A DNA stretch of 64,000 bases. Source: Rhododendron vialii (lineage: Eukaryota; Streptophyta; Magnoliopsida; Ericales; Ericaceae). The notes under the pieces are model-generated. The model did no database searches. It saw only the letters and a program-made list of their open reading frames with translations, and was not told where the DNA came from. The stretch covers positions 15,443,001 to 15,507,000 of the forward strand of contig NC_080560.1 in NCBI RefSeq assembly GCF_030253575.1, in the 5' to 3' direction. Numbering within the stretch: the stretch's first letter is position 1; the number at the start of each line of letters is the position of its first letter. This document shows, piece after piece, positions 43,701 to 55,116 of this stretch. A program made the translations under genes and the position numbers.

Positions 43701-46700
43701 TATTCCTTTTTCTTGGAGAAACAAGGGATAATATAGACGTCTTATATGGTTGATCTTTTTCTTCATTCCATCCTCCCATGTGTTCGTGTAAATGGTCTCA
43801 GCAGCCTTTATATGCATTTACTTTCTTTCTTAAATGTTTTGGTCAGTGGTTTTGATGCTTACCTTATGTATTCGATTTCTCTCTTCTTTTGTTTTTATGA
43901 TCAAAACGCAGTCTATTGAAATCCAGAAGAGAGTTGGTGCATTCGCAATGGCATTGGACACAATAAATAAGTGCCTTTCTGAAGCAATTTGTGCGCTATC
44001 ACGTGGTAGATTGGACGGTGAGAGCCATACTGCTGGGCTCCTCCATTCTGGGAATGAGATTTTGCAGACGTACAAGTATTATCCTGAAGTCAGGTCCTTT
44101 CAATCTTGACTTTTCCAATATGCTTTTTATTTGTTCTCATTGTTATATTTTATGGTCAACACCTTATTTATGATGAATACTTTTAGTAGAGGCTTGTCTT
44201 TGTATGGTTCTGAAAATTTTAATCCCACTTCCCGTTTGAAAAAGAAGGAAAAGAATCTTAAACTACATTTTTTGGCACTGTAACATTCAGGAAACTTGGT
44301 GCCTCTCTGGAAAAGCTTTTCAAAATACACTAGGCAAAAATTGTGGCATTGTTTTACATGCTGATTGCCCCAAAATATCCACATCTTTATTTAGAAGTTC
44401 CTAAGAGTTTTTTGCTCTGTGGCTTGCAACCATATTACTTGGAACTAAATTCATATGGCTACTTTAGTTGTGGTATAACTTTGATTTTGGTTCTTTGTTG
44501 CTCTTGATAATCTCATGCTTGTAAATTCTCTTTAGTTGTTCTTCTGACTCAGAAATGACTTTATATTAACGCAGTCTTCAAGAGAGAGAACTTGTTTTGG
44601 AACAACAAACTGTGTTAATGCAGCTTGACGCCATATTGTCTATCCATAAATTGGCAAGAGTGGGTCGTCATTTAGATGCTCTAAGGGAGGTTGCCAAACT
44701 CCCATTTCTTCCTTTAGATCCACGAGCGCCAGATTTAGCAAATGATATGTTCCAGAGTTTATCTCACCATGTCCAAGCTTGTGTGCCAGACCTTCTGAAG
44801 GTTGCTCTTCATTGCTTGGACAATCTCACTGATTCAGATGGATCACTTCGTGCCTTGAGGACCAAGGTATGTTTGGCAGTATTGAGAGTAGACCTTTCTT
44901 TCTCTTTCTGTTATCTGATTTGGTTGCTCGTTTACCATAATTGTGATTGTAGTTGTGGTGGAGTTTAGTTCTTTTTTTTCCTGATAATCTGTCGTGGAGT
45001 TCATTTTAGAGGTTTTTGTCCCTCTGTAATTAGACTTTGTGCAAACTGATTATATGTGTGTTCTGATTGGAGTTATTAAACAGTTTTTCTAAAGCGGAAA
45101 ATGCAATGGCCCACTTTATGCGAATAGATACATGTCTGGTATTATTCAAAGAGAGCCAAGTTGACCTGCTTGGTTCTGTTTTGGAGTATTCTCTAAGTCA
45201 GCTTTTTTGTGTGTGTGGCTTTTGATTTTGTTACCAACGAAAAAAACTCAAACAACAAAGAGAAACTGGGGAACAACCTCCCCAGAACTCAGCAAAGTGA
45301 GCAAACAAAACCAAAAACCACCCAACTGGATTACACAATGAGAATCTATACATATCTAGGGATGGCATTCGGGGCGGATATTGGCATATCCGTACCCAAT
45401 CCCCGAAACCGAATGGCTGCCCAAATCTGCCCCGAAACCCGAACGGGTAGGGGAGTGGTGAACCATAACCGAACCAAACGGGGTTCGGGGATTCCCCGAA
45501 CTGATTGGATAACCTAACCAAACACAGAGGAGAGGGAGAGGAACCATCAAGTATACAGTCATCGAGAAAGCCCTAATTTAGTAGTTCAAAATCTATCAAA
45601 ATCTCACAAAATATGTTGTCGATCCAGACTCTCTCTATCAAATCTTGGAAAATATCAAGCTATATATATATTACATACATATACTGAGACAGAGAGAGAT
45701 CTGGTGGACTACAAAACTCAAATTTATTTCCGCACCATTTTGCTTCCCTTGAACATACCGTCTCCTTGGGACATACAGCTAGCACACTGATGCTCTTGGG
45801 GAAATCGAGTCCCATTGACTGTAAATTTCTCAGGGCAAGGCTCGCACGCAGAATCGGGCGTCCTTGGTATTGAGCTCGATGAACTCGTTGATGTCGATGT
45901 GGCCGTCGCCGTTGCCGTCGAACTCGCGGATCATGGCAGAGATCTCGATGGGGGCTTGGTAGAAGACTGTCTATGATGTGTGGAGTGGAAACTAGAGAGA
46001 GAGGGAGAGAAGGAGAGAGAGAGAGAGAGTTCTAGAGGCGGCGAGAGAAGAGAGTAAGATTGTGTGTAACCCTACACTACACGTGTGTGTGTATATATTT
46101 TTATAAAGGGCATTTATGTAATTTAATTATTTCGGTTTGGGTAACAGCTAAACCATACCCGAACCGATACCCATTCGGTTATCCAAGGCCTCAACCAAAC
46201 CCATACCCACGAGGAAAATTTCGGTTATGGTTCGGGGAAAAATTTCGGTTACAGTTCGGGTACCCATCGGTTCGGTTCAAATTGCCATCCCTATACATAT
46301 CTACTGGTATCCCTATGTCTCCCTTCTATGACAGATGATCCTAGCTTTATCCATAAAATTGCCCCCAAAAATTCGAGTATTCCTTTCAGTCCAGGTATAC
46401 ACTGCACAATGTTCTAAAAGTCGCTAGGCGCTAGTTGGGCGGTCGGCCACCTTTCAAGCGATTAATCGGATTAATGGGCGATTAATCGGGGCATATTAAT
46501 TAGTAATTGGCGATTAATCGTTAGTTAGACCTAATCGCCGATTAATTCCTTATTTTAGAACACTGACTGCAGCAGCCAAAACAAGTTTGAACACATCAGA
46601 CTTAAAAGCTTTCCCATGGCAATGAACTGCCCATTGCAATTCAGCAATCCATCGCCTGGGAGTTCAATTGATTATGCACCTACTCAACACATGGCTCCAT

Positions 46701-49033
46701 ATGCCCCTTGAGAAGACAGTCAAAAAACAGATGTTGATGTCTTTCATTCTGCTGAGAACACAAGACACTGTAGCATAAACATTCAGACCCTATGCTCTAT
46801 AGTGTGTCCTTGGTGGCAAGCTTGCCTAGACAGCACAACCAACATATAAATGTGCACTTTGGGACATTTCCTTGGTGGCAAGCTGCCTTAGGTCTCATTC
46901 CCTCCCATGTGAATGTTGAAGAACAAGTTCCATCAGGAGAGGGAACCCATAATACCTGATCATTCCTGTCAACATTGGGCAAAAAATTACTAGGAGTATG
47001 AGCTTGAATATGCTGAGCCTGAGTGATCCTGTTCCTTGGTCTTGGCCATTTGCATCTATCTACCTTATGAAATAATGGACTCCACTTTAGCTGACATGGA
47101 TCTCCCCAAATTGTATCTCAGTATATCACAGCGTCACCCAAAACTTTGTATGAGGGGCCCAAAGGATGCCAATTATCTAACCAAACAAAAGTATCACCCC
47201 CATTCCCTACAATATGCTTCACCATATGATGGCACTCTTCTCTAAGACCCAGTAATTTCCTCACAGTCGAAGATGTGTCAGGACTCAGGAGGAATCATCA
47301 TGTACCAGAAATTATGGAACCTTTAAAGATTTTAAACCCAATCCTCCCTTTTTAGGAAGATACACATGGCTCCAACTCGCCTTTGCCCCTGTATTCTTTA
47401 ACTCGGCCCCTGACCACAGAAAGGCTCTTCACGTCGATGCAATTTCCTTCTTTATTCTCTGAGTGAGGATGAACAATGAACACAAAAAAAATTTGCATAC
47501 TAAAGAGCACAGTTTGAATTAGTAAGGCTCTACCCTCAAAAGAAAGCAACTTGTTAGACCAACTCATGATTTTTTGCTTCATCTTCTCTTTCAATTTAAT
47601 GCAATCATCATATCTCAGTCTAGTAGAAATTAAAGGGACTCCAAGATATCTTACTGGAAACTCATCTGCTGGAATTGGAAGGAGGTTTGGAATAGCAGCC
47701 TTATTAGCCTCGTTCGTCCCAGAGAAAAAGATCCACTCTTCTGCAGATTGGGTTTTAACCCTGATTATGAGTGAAATTCATCCAAAGCACTTTTAAGCAC
47801 ATGTATAGAATTGAAATCAGCACCAGGCAATCTTCTGAGATAGCTAGGGATGAGGATGACACTTTCGGTGAAATGCGAACTGCCCTTCAGCAATCTTCTG
47901 CTTGAGAATAGTATATAACCTTGCATAACAATCAGGAGCAAGTGTGGAGAGATAGGGTCACCTTGCTTCAAGCCCTTCTCGCCTTTAAAGAAACCCTCAA
48001 GGTCTCCAGTCTCCATTGATAATGATTGAAAACATGGCAGTGGTCACTCACTAACCAAGAAAACATATTTAGGGGGAAAATTCATGGGTGCCATTCCTTC
48101 AAAAAAGAAAGCCCCAGTCTACAGAGTCCAAAGCCTTCATCCTATCTATCTTTAAAGCACATCTAGCAGGGCAGCGTCTCTATGGTAACTCCTAACCAGC
48201 TCTTGCATGAGCAATTATATTGTCGGTTATAGTTCTCCCTTTAACAAAGGCTATCTATAGCGTTTTTATGCTTATTAGTTGAAAACATCGACTGAGAATG
48301 TAAGACTTGTAAACAAGAAAACTCTAGAAGAGGGGATGAAATACATGTTTGTCTCATACATTTCACAAACCAATTGGATGTTTCGCGATTTAGTGTGATC
48401 ATCGGATCGCAAGCTCCCCACCCCACCCATGCAACCAACAAACAACACCTTGTGACATGATTCATGTTTGTCCAACACCTTGTGTCTTTTGTTCCGACAC
48501 ATGTCGACGAGGTTTTGATAGTGGTGGGCCACCTTTTTGTGTCATTTTCAATAGGGTACCCACTAGCCAATATATATGTTTTGCATTTGATTGTTCATTC
48601 CTACGTTTGACATGAATGTTTGAATTGTCTGAGCTGCAAGAAACTTCCAAACAAATGTTTGAATTGTCTAAACTGCAAGAAACCGTTTTGAAGGTATCGT
48701 TTGGATGTCATGTTTTGTGTTTATTTCTGATAGTGTTCCTATAGTCTGCCGAAGCATTGGACCTTTTCACAGTTTCGTCCGGTTTTGTAATCCTGGAAGC
48801 ATTGTCGCTATCAAGAAACTGAATTACTCAATGTAAATCTTACAAAGAAAACGTGTACCAGCAGTATTCTGATCTTCTTCTGGTATCTGTTTTGATTATA
48901 CATGTTATTTGCATTCTCGCGATGGATGAGTATTTGTGGCCTGTGGGTTTTGCAGATTGCAAATTTTCTCGCCAACAATTTGAATAGGAACTGGCCTCAA
49001 GATTTGTATGAAAAGGTTGTTCGAAGCTTGTGA
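35956..49033 (+). CDS. NUP93: Nuclear pore scaffold protein NUP93 (Nic96 family)
   Basis: Fifteen exons, all with consistent phases: 35956-36057, 36209-36300, 37483-37549, 37954-38013, 38516-38605, 39257-39526, 39873-39968, 40111-40245, 40456-40509, 40631-40714, 41534-41620, 41691-42593, 43912-44093, 44575-44866, 48956-49033; 863 aa in total, close to the 860-odd residues of plant NUP93. Recognisable blocks are WTDLLHSSSKLLEQ, LLAREGINAEQLARDLKSFE, TTFEDVFPAEATSVEEYL, the Nic96 alpha-helical core (DYPGGSNSV, LVYPYVLLLSIQLLPAMLYL, LADHGVLSV) and LPFLPLDPR near the C-terminus. NUP93 links inner-ring components of the nuclear pore. No frame break is seen. The first intron region starts with MASDTEMGSW; the GA-rich leader at 35936-35955 precedes the ATG. 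Introns 2 and 3 hold (CT)n and (TA)n; intron 14 is full of transposons. Confidence 0.95.
36305..36350. repeat. (CT)n microsatellite at the start of NUP93 intron 2
   Basis: Begins four bases after the GTTCCT donor; about 23 units. Confidence 0.9.
37740..37796. repeat. (TGCA)n then (TA)n microsatellite in NUP93 intron 3
   Basis: ATGCATGCATGCA followed by about 25 TA units. Confidence 0.9.
45359..46291. mobile_element. TIR element with captured EF-hand fragment, in NUP93 intron 14
   Basis: Left end GGGATGGCATTCGG, right end inverted GGGATGGCAATTTG. A perfect 12-bp direct repeat TATACATATCTA flanks it (45347-45358, 46292-46303). The subterminal 150 bp on both sides are packed with CCGAACC/GGTTCGG repeats. 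The middle is GC-rich, gene-derived sequence. The class is uncertain: long flanking repeats are unusual for hAT, and the first bases may belong to the target. Confidence 0.75.
45850..45960 (-). pseudogene. Captured calmodulin-like EF-hand fragment
   Basis: Minus strand encodes EISAMIREFDGNGDGHIDIN followed by EF. The 12-residue loop D-G-N-G-D-G-H-I-D-I-N-E has all calcium-binding positions of an EF-hand, with the entering helix in front. High GC of third positions contrasts with the AT-rich intron. It lies inside the TIR element; no complete gene surrounds it. Confidence 0.8.
46410..46562. mobile_element. Short MITE-like element
   Basis: TGTTCTAAAA at the left and TTTTAGAACA at the right are inverted ends. 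The interior has several GGCGATTAATCG-type palindromic repeats. No clear target duplication. Confidence 0.55.
46567..48230 (-). pseudogene. Decayed LINE (L1-type) fragment in NUP93 intron 14
   Basis: Reading minus, order as in LINE ORF2: RT part FFKGEKGLKQGDPISPHL (about 48000), later KIMSWSNKLLSFEGRALLIQ (about 47570), then the C-terminal zf-RVT region (QVLWVPSPDGT and KCTFICWL, about 46950-46830) and a GKAF block near 46610. Many frameshifts and stops. Antisense to NUP93. Confidence 0.82.
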
Positions 49034-49174
49034 ATAATACTGCGGCTGTGGGGTATTGCCAACGTCTAGGTTAATTGCACTTGAGTGGCTTTTGTACAAA
49101 ACAACAGTCTATGACGGGGAGAAGATCTTTGAGGAAGAAGTCTCCTCTGAGTTTTTTGTTTTGGTTATGGTTTG

Positions 49175-49214
<40 letters not shown>

Positions 49215-49223
49215 TTATGGTTT

Positions 49224-49260
<37 letters not shown>

Positions 49261-49871
49261 GTCCTACTGTTTGGGCAACTTTGTTGATATGGGTAATTTA
49301 TTTTCCGTTTTCCACCTTTATCTAGGGAATTGTTTTTACGGTACTCATTTGCCGTCTGTTGTATTATTATTATTTTTAACTGCGTAAACAAGAAAAGGCA
49401 TTTTTACATTTTTCTCGTCTGATAAGAGTCTCTGCATTGGTCAGTGCCAGTTTGGCAATGCTAAAGTCTCTTGGCTGGGTTCTATTCTGGTCAAAAATCA
49501 CTCTCTGGAAAAGTCTACGGATTCGATATCCGACCCCCCTCTCTCATCTACGGCACCACAGGTGAGAGCCTGAAAGGGATGGGACTGCAAGTCTGCAATT
49601 GAGGCTTGGGATTGGATGCGGATGCTAACTCCAATCTCCTCTCTCTAGTCATCTGCTATTAATCAAGTCTCGTTCCCAATTGCATCGGGTGCGGATCAAA
49701 AAAAAAATTTAATTAATTGCATCGGGAGAACTACAAAGGAGATACGGGGAGCGAGAAACCCTTGTGATAAGAAATACAGTGTACGCATGCAAGTTGTGAA
49801 TTGTGAATCATTTTTTCCGTGTATGACAGCAGCTCTGGGGGTACATTTTCTGTGTTTAATTGAAAAACTAA
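49034..49871. other. NUP93 3' flank with CT microsatellites
   Basis: Holds a duplicated TTGGTTATGGTTTGG plus (CT)n unit (49163-49258), then unique sequence. At 49500-49560 GGATTCGATATCC resembles a pol III B box and is followed 150 bp later by an A-rich run, so a SINE is possible but unproven. Confidence 0.4.
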
Positions 49872-50110
49872 GGTCCCGTTCCAGAAACCTTTTTAAAAAA
49901 TAAGCAGTTTATTTCATATTTTTAAACTAAAAAATAATATAAATGAAAATTAATTTTTCAATTTTTTTTGTATCGTATAAAAGATTTCATCGAGATCTTT
50001 AAACCAAGATCCATATTGCATATCAATAGATTTCAATAAAATTATAATTTTTGAGCTTGAAATTGCTTTCTTAAAAAATAAAGATTTTTTTTCGTTTGCG
50101 GAACGGACTT
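49872..50110. mobile_element. MITE of the GGCCCCGTTCTGGAAAC family, copy 2
   Basis: Left GGTCCCGTTCCAGAAACC with TTAAAAAATAAGCAGTTTATTTC; right inverted GTCCGTTCCGCAAACG. The AT-rich centre (AAAATAATATAAATGAAAA, ATTGATAG/ATCAATAG) matches copy 1 at 35445-35682. Confidence 0.65.
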
Positions 50111-50784
50111 TGATAAGTATCTATTCGTTTGTTGCAATGTTGCAAGAATCGTAACCGGTTCAGTTCTAGGTCAGGTAGATGAACCGCCGAGCTGCCCAAA
50201 TTCCAATCTGACGAATTAGCAGAATGTAAAAGAGCTGAAGTTTTGGTTTAGGGCAACTCCAACCAAGCTCTAATGGCTTGCTAAATCTGAAAAGAGAGAA
50301 CAAGTTCATTTCAACCATACTCTATATTGAGTCTATTTTAGAGAGCAAAATTTGGCTCTCCATAGATAGAGATGTTTGCAATAAATAGAGAATGATCTCT
50401 ATATACCAACATATGTATGTGTAATAGAAAATGATCTTTATCTTAGATATTTTTAAAAATATTTGGTGAAAATTATAATTTTTTACTTTTTTGATTTGTC
50501 TTGAACAAAAGTTAAGCGCAAAATTAACAAATGTGAAAAAAAAATTGAGTATGGACAAAACAAGAAGAAAAAAACAAATCCAAAATCCAAAAAATCCTTT
50601 AGCGAAACTTAACATGAATAAAATAGTTGGACATATCCGATTGAACTGATTTTTTTGCCGAATAACTCTAAAATTAAAATTTTAATTCAGTGAACAATTT
50701 GAGTTATTCATGTGAGACTCCAATGTAGGCTCCGTGCACTCACATAGACATCATCCGTGCACAATGGAATCAAGAAAAGTTTAG

Positions 50785-50968
50785 TATCAACTCGATTATC
50801 CACATAGACATTATATGTACAGATTCTAAACATATTGCGATATGGGCCTCACTGCAGGTGTCACACAAACAATTCGTATCAACTCGATTATCCACATAGA
50901 TATTATATGTACAGATTCTAAACATATTGCGATATGGGTCTCATGGCAGGTGCCACACAAATGATTCG
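50785..50968. repeat. Two-copy tandem repeat, unit 92 bp
   Basis: TATCAACTCGATTATCCACA starts both copies (50785, 50877). They differ by only a few substitutions, so the duplication is recent. Confidence 0.9.
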
Positions 50969-51824
50969 AGTCATTCGTTGAATTTAAAATATTTTTTGGA
51001 TTGACCTAAAATCTAATTGAAAAGTAAAAAGATTAGATTGAGTATTTATAGATATCTGATTGTAGTTTTTCTTTTATGGAGGCATCCAGAAAAATATCTC
51101 ATGCTCAATGAACGACTCAAGATTGTTCGTGTGAGACCCGTATTACGGGCCCCATATCGAGGTCTGTGCAAAATATGTAACATTTTTTTCGAAGGGAGTT
51201 TCTAAATATAATTACGAATTTACTGCACGTAACATCTGCTGAATAAAACACCCAAATCTTATAACAATTTGCTATCTACAACCCCAAAATTCCCCTAAAC
51301 TTTCAAAATTGCCCTCCCCTGCCTTAAGCATGTACACCAGTTGTGAGCGAAAATGGCTATGAATGGGATTTTTTTTACTTTATCTACCCATCTTTTTCTC
51401 TCAAACTGCAGCAGTCTATCTACTTTACCTACACCATCCCAAACCCCATCCCTGTCAATCCTCAAACGCCTGATCGGCGAAGCACTCCCAGCGACGACCG
51501 CCTCAAGACCCACATCCAGAACCACCATTCGCGTCCTCCACGGCTAGATCGAAACCCTAATCTCCCACCTCATGTGCAAATCTGATCGAGTCAACGAGTT
51601 ATCTCTTGGGCTTTGTGTTGTGAGGTGTGAAAAGAGGGCGAGAAAGAACCAGGAGAGGAGAGAGAAGACCGTCGCTGATCGTCGGAGCGAGAAAGGACCT
51701 AAGATCTCGACTTCCCCGACCCCGGTGGGATAACCCCCGCTTCGTTCCTCAATCTGCAGAGAAGTATAATGAGAGAGAATGAGACAATGGTAGGGAGGAG
51801 AGAGAGGAAGAATTATTATACTAA

Positions 51825-52213
51825 GAGCAACTTTACCAGTCAAGGTAAAGTAGCTTTTTAGCTATAATAGCTCATCAAATTGGGAAAAAGAGTCATGCAG
51901 CAGCCTCTGTAAACAATTAGGCAGAGTTGCTCAATCTACAGTTATAAGCTCCTTGTAGCTATGGACTGTTCATTAGGTATGTGATTGTTAATATTATTTT
52001 CTCTCTCCTCTCTCCGTCCCTCTCTCTTCCTCCTCCTTCTTTTTTGAAAAATTTGCACTTTGGTACACTATTGAAAAGGAAAGAAAATATATTTTAATAA
52101 AAGATATGTTAAATAGATAATGTTGGTGTAGTGTTGAAAGAAATGTGAGTAAGTAAAATGAAAAATGTGCACTGTTCACGAGTTTTTTTACCTAAGTATT
52201 GATAAACTTGCTC
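51825..52213. mobile_element. Tourist-like MITE
   Basis: GAGCAACTTTACC at the left, inverted GAGCAAGTTTATC at the right, flanked by TAA (51822-51824, 52214-52216). The TAA/TTA duplication is the PIF/Harbinger hallmark. Confidence 0.75.
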
Positions 52214-52304
52214 TAATGGTTTGCCGATGAATAGTTGCTCGGTAGTTTTGGCTAAGATTTTTCTGAAAGAAAAAATAGCTCTGTGTTTTGGGAGACTGCT
52301 GTAA

Positions 52305-52458
52305 GAGCATCTCCAGCAGCCACATCAAAACAAGATTTTCGTTTAATTGGCGAGAAAAGGGGGATTAACCAGACCCAGCAGTCTCTCTTCACATGTCGCC
52401 AGTTTAACCATCGCTCCTGTCCCTCGCTTGCTGTGGCGAGGTTTTGGAGGCTTGCTTG

Positions 52459-52492
<34 letters not shown>

Positions 52493-52676
52493 CGCTGCAA
52501 CCTCATCGTCGGAAGACAGTCGGGGTGCAGGGTTGTGGGTTTTTCAGTTCTGGGTTTTCCGATCGCCGATGGTGCGGACCAATCGCCGGAGTGGCAGAGT
52601 CTAGAGGAACGAAATCTAGAAAAGGGAGAGAAGGGATGTATGTGTGAGAGAGAGGGAGAGGTTTCAGTGGGTTTGA

Positions 52677-52707
<31 letters not shown>

Positions 52708-52943
52708 TAAACAATGGCAGTGGAGGAGAAATTTTTCGCAGTGGAGGCTGGGGTGGTGAAGAGAGAGAAAAGTGATTTTTGTTTGAGGTTGGAGGAGGGA
52801 CCCACTAAGGTGATTTATTATTTCTTTTTCAAATGGCTAGGCTGTTAAGAATGCTGCTGGGTAGTTCACCAATTTAATGGCTAGCTAACACACTTTTTCT
52901 CACCAAAATGGCTAAAAAAATGGTTAGTCTGGTGGAGATGCTC
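52305..52943. mobile_element. Second Tourist-like element, 639 bp
   Basis: GAGCATCTCCAGCAGCC at the left, inverted GAGCATCTCCACCAG at the right, TAA flanks (52302-52304, 52944-52946). The interior is GC-rich with (CT)n at about 52461-52490 and (GA)n at about 52688-52708; its open frames look like repeat artefacts. Confidence 0.8.
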
Positions 52944-53394
52944 TAAGCTCTTTTGATGTCTTTGAATAGGTAAAATGACTACAAAGGATGTTTTTGCTGG
53001 TTTCATGCTTTAAACCAATTGTTTTCCCCAAATTTTGCACGCCTCCCATTCCCCGTCTCTCCCCGTTCTGTCTTTCTCTTCACACCACACGACCACCAGA
53101 GAACCACCACACCGCACCAGCGCACCAAACAACACCACCCACGACCAGCATCCTCCACAACCACACAACCACCGTCGGCAATCACCACCTCTCCATCACC
53201 TGCAGTACCACCATTCCCTCCACCACCGCCAGATGACCGGCAGACCCGACATCACCCCCTCCTTGCCATCACCAACTCGTTTTTACGGTAATGTTTGAGT
53301 TGTTATACTTGAAATTCTTCGTAATTAGCGATTTGGTTTCGAAATTTTGGAGTTACAAACTTTAAAACCCAAACTCCACGATTAACTGTGACTG

Positions 53395-54640
53395 AAAGTT
53401 CGGATACAAATATCTGATTTTTACAAACTAAATCGGATATTAGAACTCGATTATTGGTCTTGATTTCGAGTATTTGAATACGAAATAGTGTGTCAAATTT
53501 GGATATTAACATCCAATTCAAGTCATGCAAAATCATACCCTAGAAATTGTTCGGATACAAGAACTCGAATTGGGAGTCAAACCTTTCGGATGTGCGATAC
53601 TGCATTATGGGTATTCAGTTTCATATAGCTGGGAATGAGTTTTTATTCTTCCTGCCACAGTTGAGTTGAAAAATGGGTATTCAGATTCATATACTTGGTG
53701 AATTTTGATCAACACCCTGGCTATAGCTTGTAATCTCGATCAACCTGATGTATCCATGCTGAAAATCTGGCTATATCTTGCTCAATTTTTTATCAAAACC
53801 ATTAGCCAAGCAAATTACAGATTAATTAGAAGATATGGGACAAGTTCAAGCTAAGGTAACGGACACGGGCATGTTCAAGAAAACGGACACACCACGAGGA
53901 CACGTAGACGACATAAGGAAACAAACACGACACGGACACGGACACGGACACGACATAAGAAAACGGACATGACACAAGGACACGTAGACGTGGACATGAC
54001 ACAAGGACACGTAGACGTGGACATGACATGGCATGAATCCATGTTACTACAGTATAATGGATATAAACATCCGAGTTCGGGAAATAGAATTGAAAGTTTT
54101 AGACACATTCGGATATAAACATCCGAGTACTTTGATTTTGTTTGGACACAAGAACCCAAGTTCTTATGATCCAATAAATTTGAGCATTTGACCTCATTCG
54201 GATATTAAAATCTGATTTGTTTCATTACATTCGGATATTAGAAGTCAAATTTGTTTACTGGTTTCAGATCTTTGAACTGGTCATGTGTTAAATATTTCAA
54301 ACTCTAGAATCCAAAATTTTATAGTTATTTTAGATGTTTGAATCCGATTGAGGTAAAAATTTTGATTGCTATCAATTAATTGGGGCGGGAGCCCATGGGT
54401 TCATACACATATATCCGAAAATTGTATAACATTTCAGATACAAGAACTCGAAAACCCAAATGGTATTAAACCTCTAGGAAGTTAATTTGCTCGGATGTTT
54501 ATGTCCGAAATTTAATAGGATTTTCGGATTTTAGAACCTGAAATTAGCTTTGATTTTCGGAACCTAGAACTTCAAATTAGCTTTGAATTTCGGATTCTAG
54601 AGCTTTAAATTAGCTTTGATTTTCGAATTGTAGAGTCTGA
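53395..54640. repeat. Array of imperfect palindromes around TTCGGATAT
   Basis: About a dozen units of roughly 22 bp of the form TTCGGATATTAGAACTCGAA, e.g. at 53430, 53535, 54060, 54110, 54200, 54230, 54490, 54525, 54585, spaced 30-60 bp. Each can fold on itself. A GACACAAGGACACGTAGACG minisatellite (53858-54026) interrupts the array. Confidence 0.7.
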
Positions 54641-55116
54641 AATTTTGGGACAAAATCAAGCATATGAATATGATGATGTCGGGACAGAAATCGAAAATGG
54701 AGGAGTTATGGCGGTTTTGGCTCCCAAACTACAACATCCGTGCTACCTCTTCCGCAAGCTATTCTCATTTGTTGGGTCCAATACTTCTTTACCAATGGAG
54801 GGAGAGGAAGCAATTGAGGTTTCCATTGAGAGTTAGGAGGTGGACTGGATTTATGGTGGCTGGTGTGAGGTGGGAGCTCCTAGAGCTTGGTTTCTGTCGG
54901 CCATGGCGGTTTCACGTGGGTGGGAGGGAGGCTAAGGAAGATAATGGCTGGTAAATGGAGGGGAGGAGGTGTGGTTATATTTAGTGGTGTGGTGGTATGT
55001 ATGTAGCAAATTTAAGGGTATTTTTGTCCATTTTTTAGAGGGTATTTTTGTCCGAATATGATTTATTTAAAAACAGGCTGCATACAGTAAATTTGCAGTT
55101 GTATTTAGAAACTCCC

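Larger units (their letters stand above)
51194..55116. mobile_element. 3.9-kb TIR element with 8-bp target duplication
   Basis: GGGAGTTTCTAAATATAATT at the left and, inverted, GGGAGTTTCTAAATACAACT at the right; similarity continues over about 45 bp. TTTTCGAA flanks both ends (51186-51193, 55117-55124). Just inside both ends are CCACC-rich, leader-like stretches. No transposase is seen. It contains two Tourist-like MITEs, a palindrome array and a GACACG minisatellite. Confidence 0.8.

Noticed and set aside
49430..49710. tRNA-derived SINE
   Set aside because: Only a B-box-like match and a later A-run; no A box at the proper spacing and no flanking duplication found.
53003..53298. His/Pro/Thr-rich overlapping frames in several registers
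   Set aside because: CCACCA-type low-complexity sequence, open in all frames, inside a transposon.
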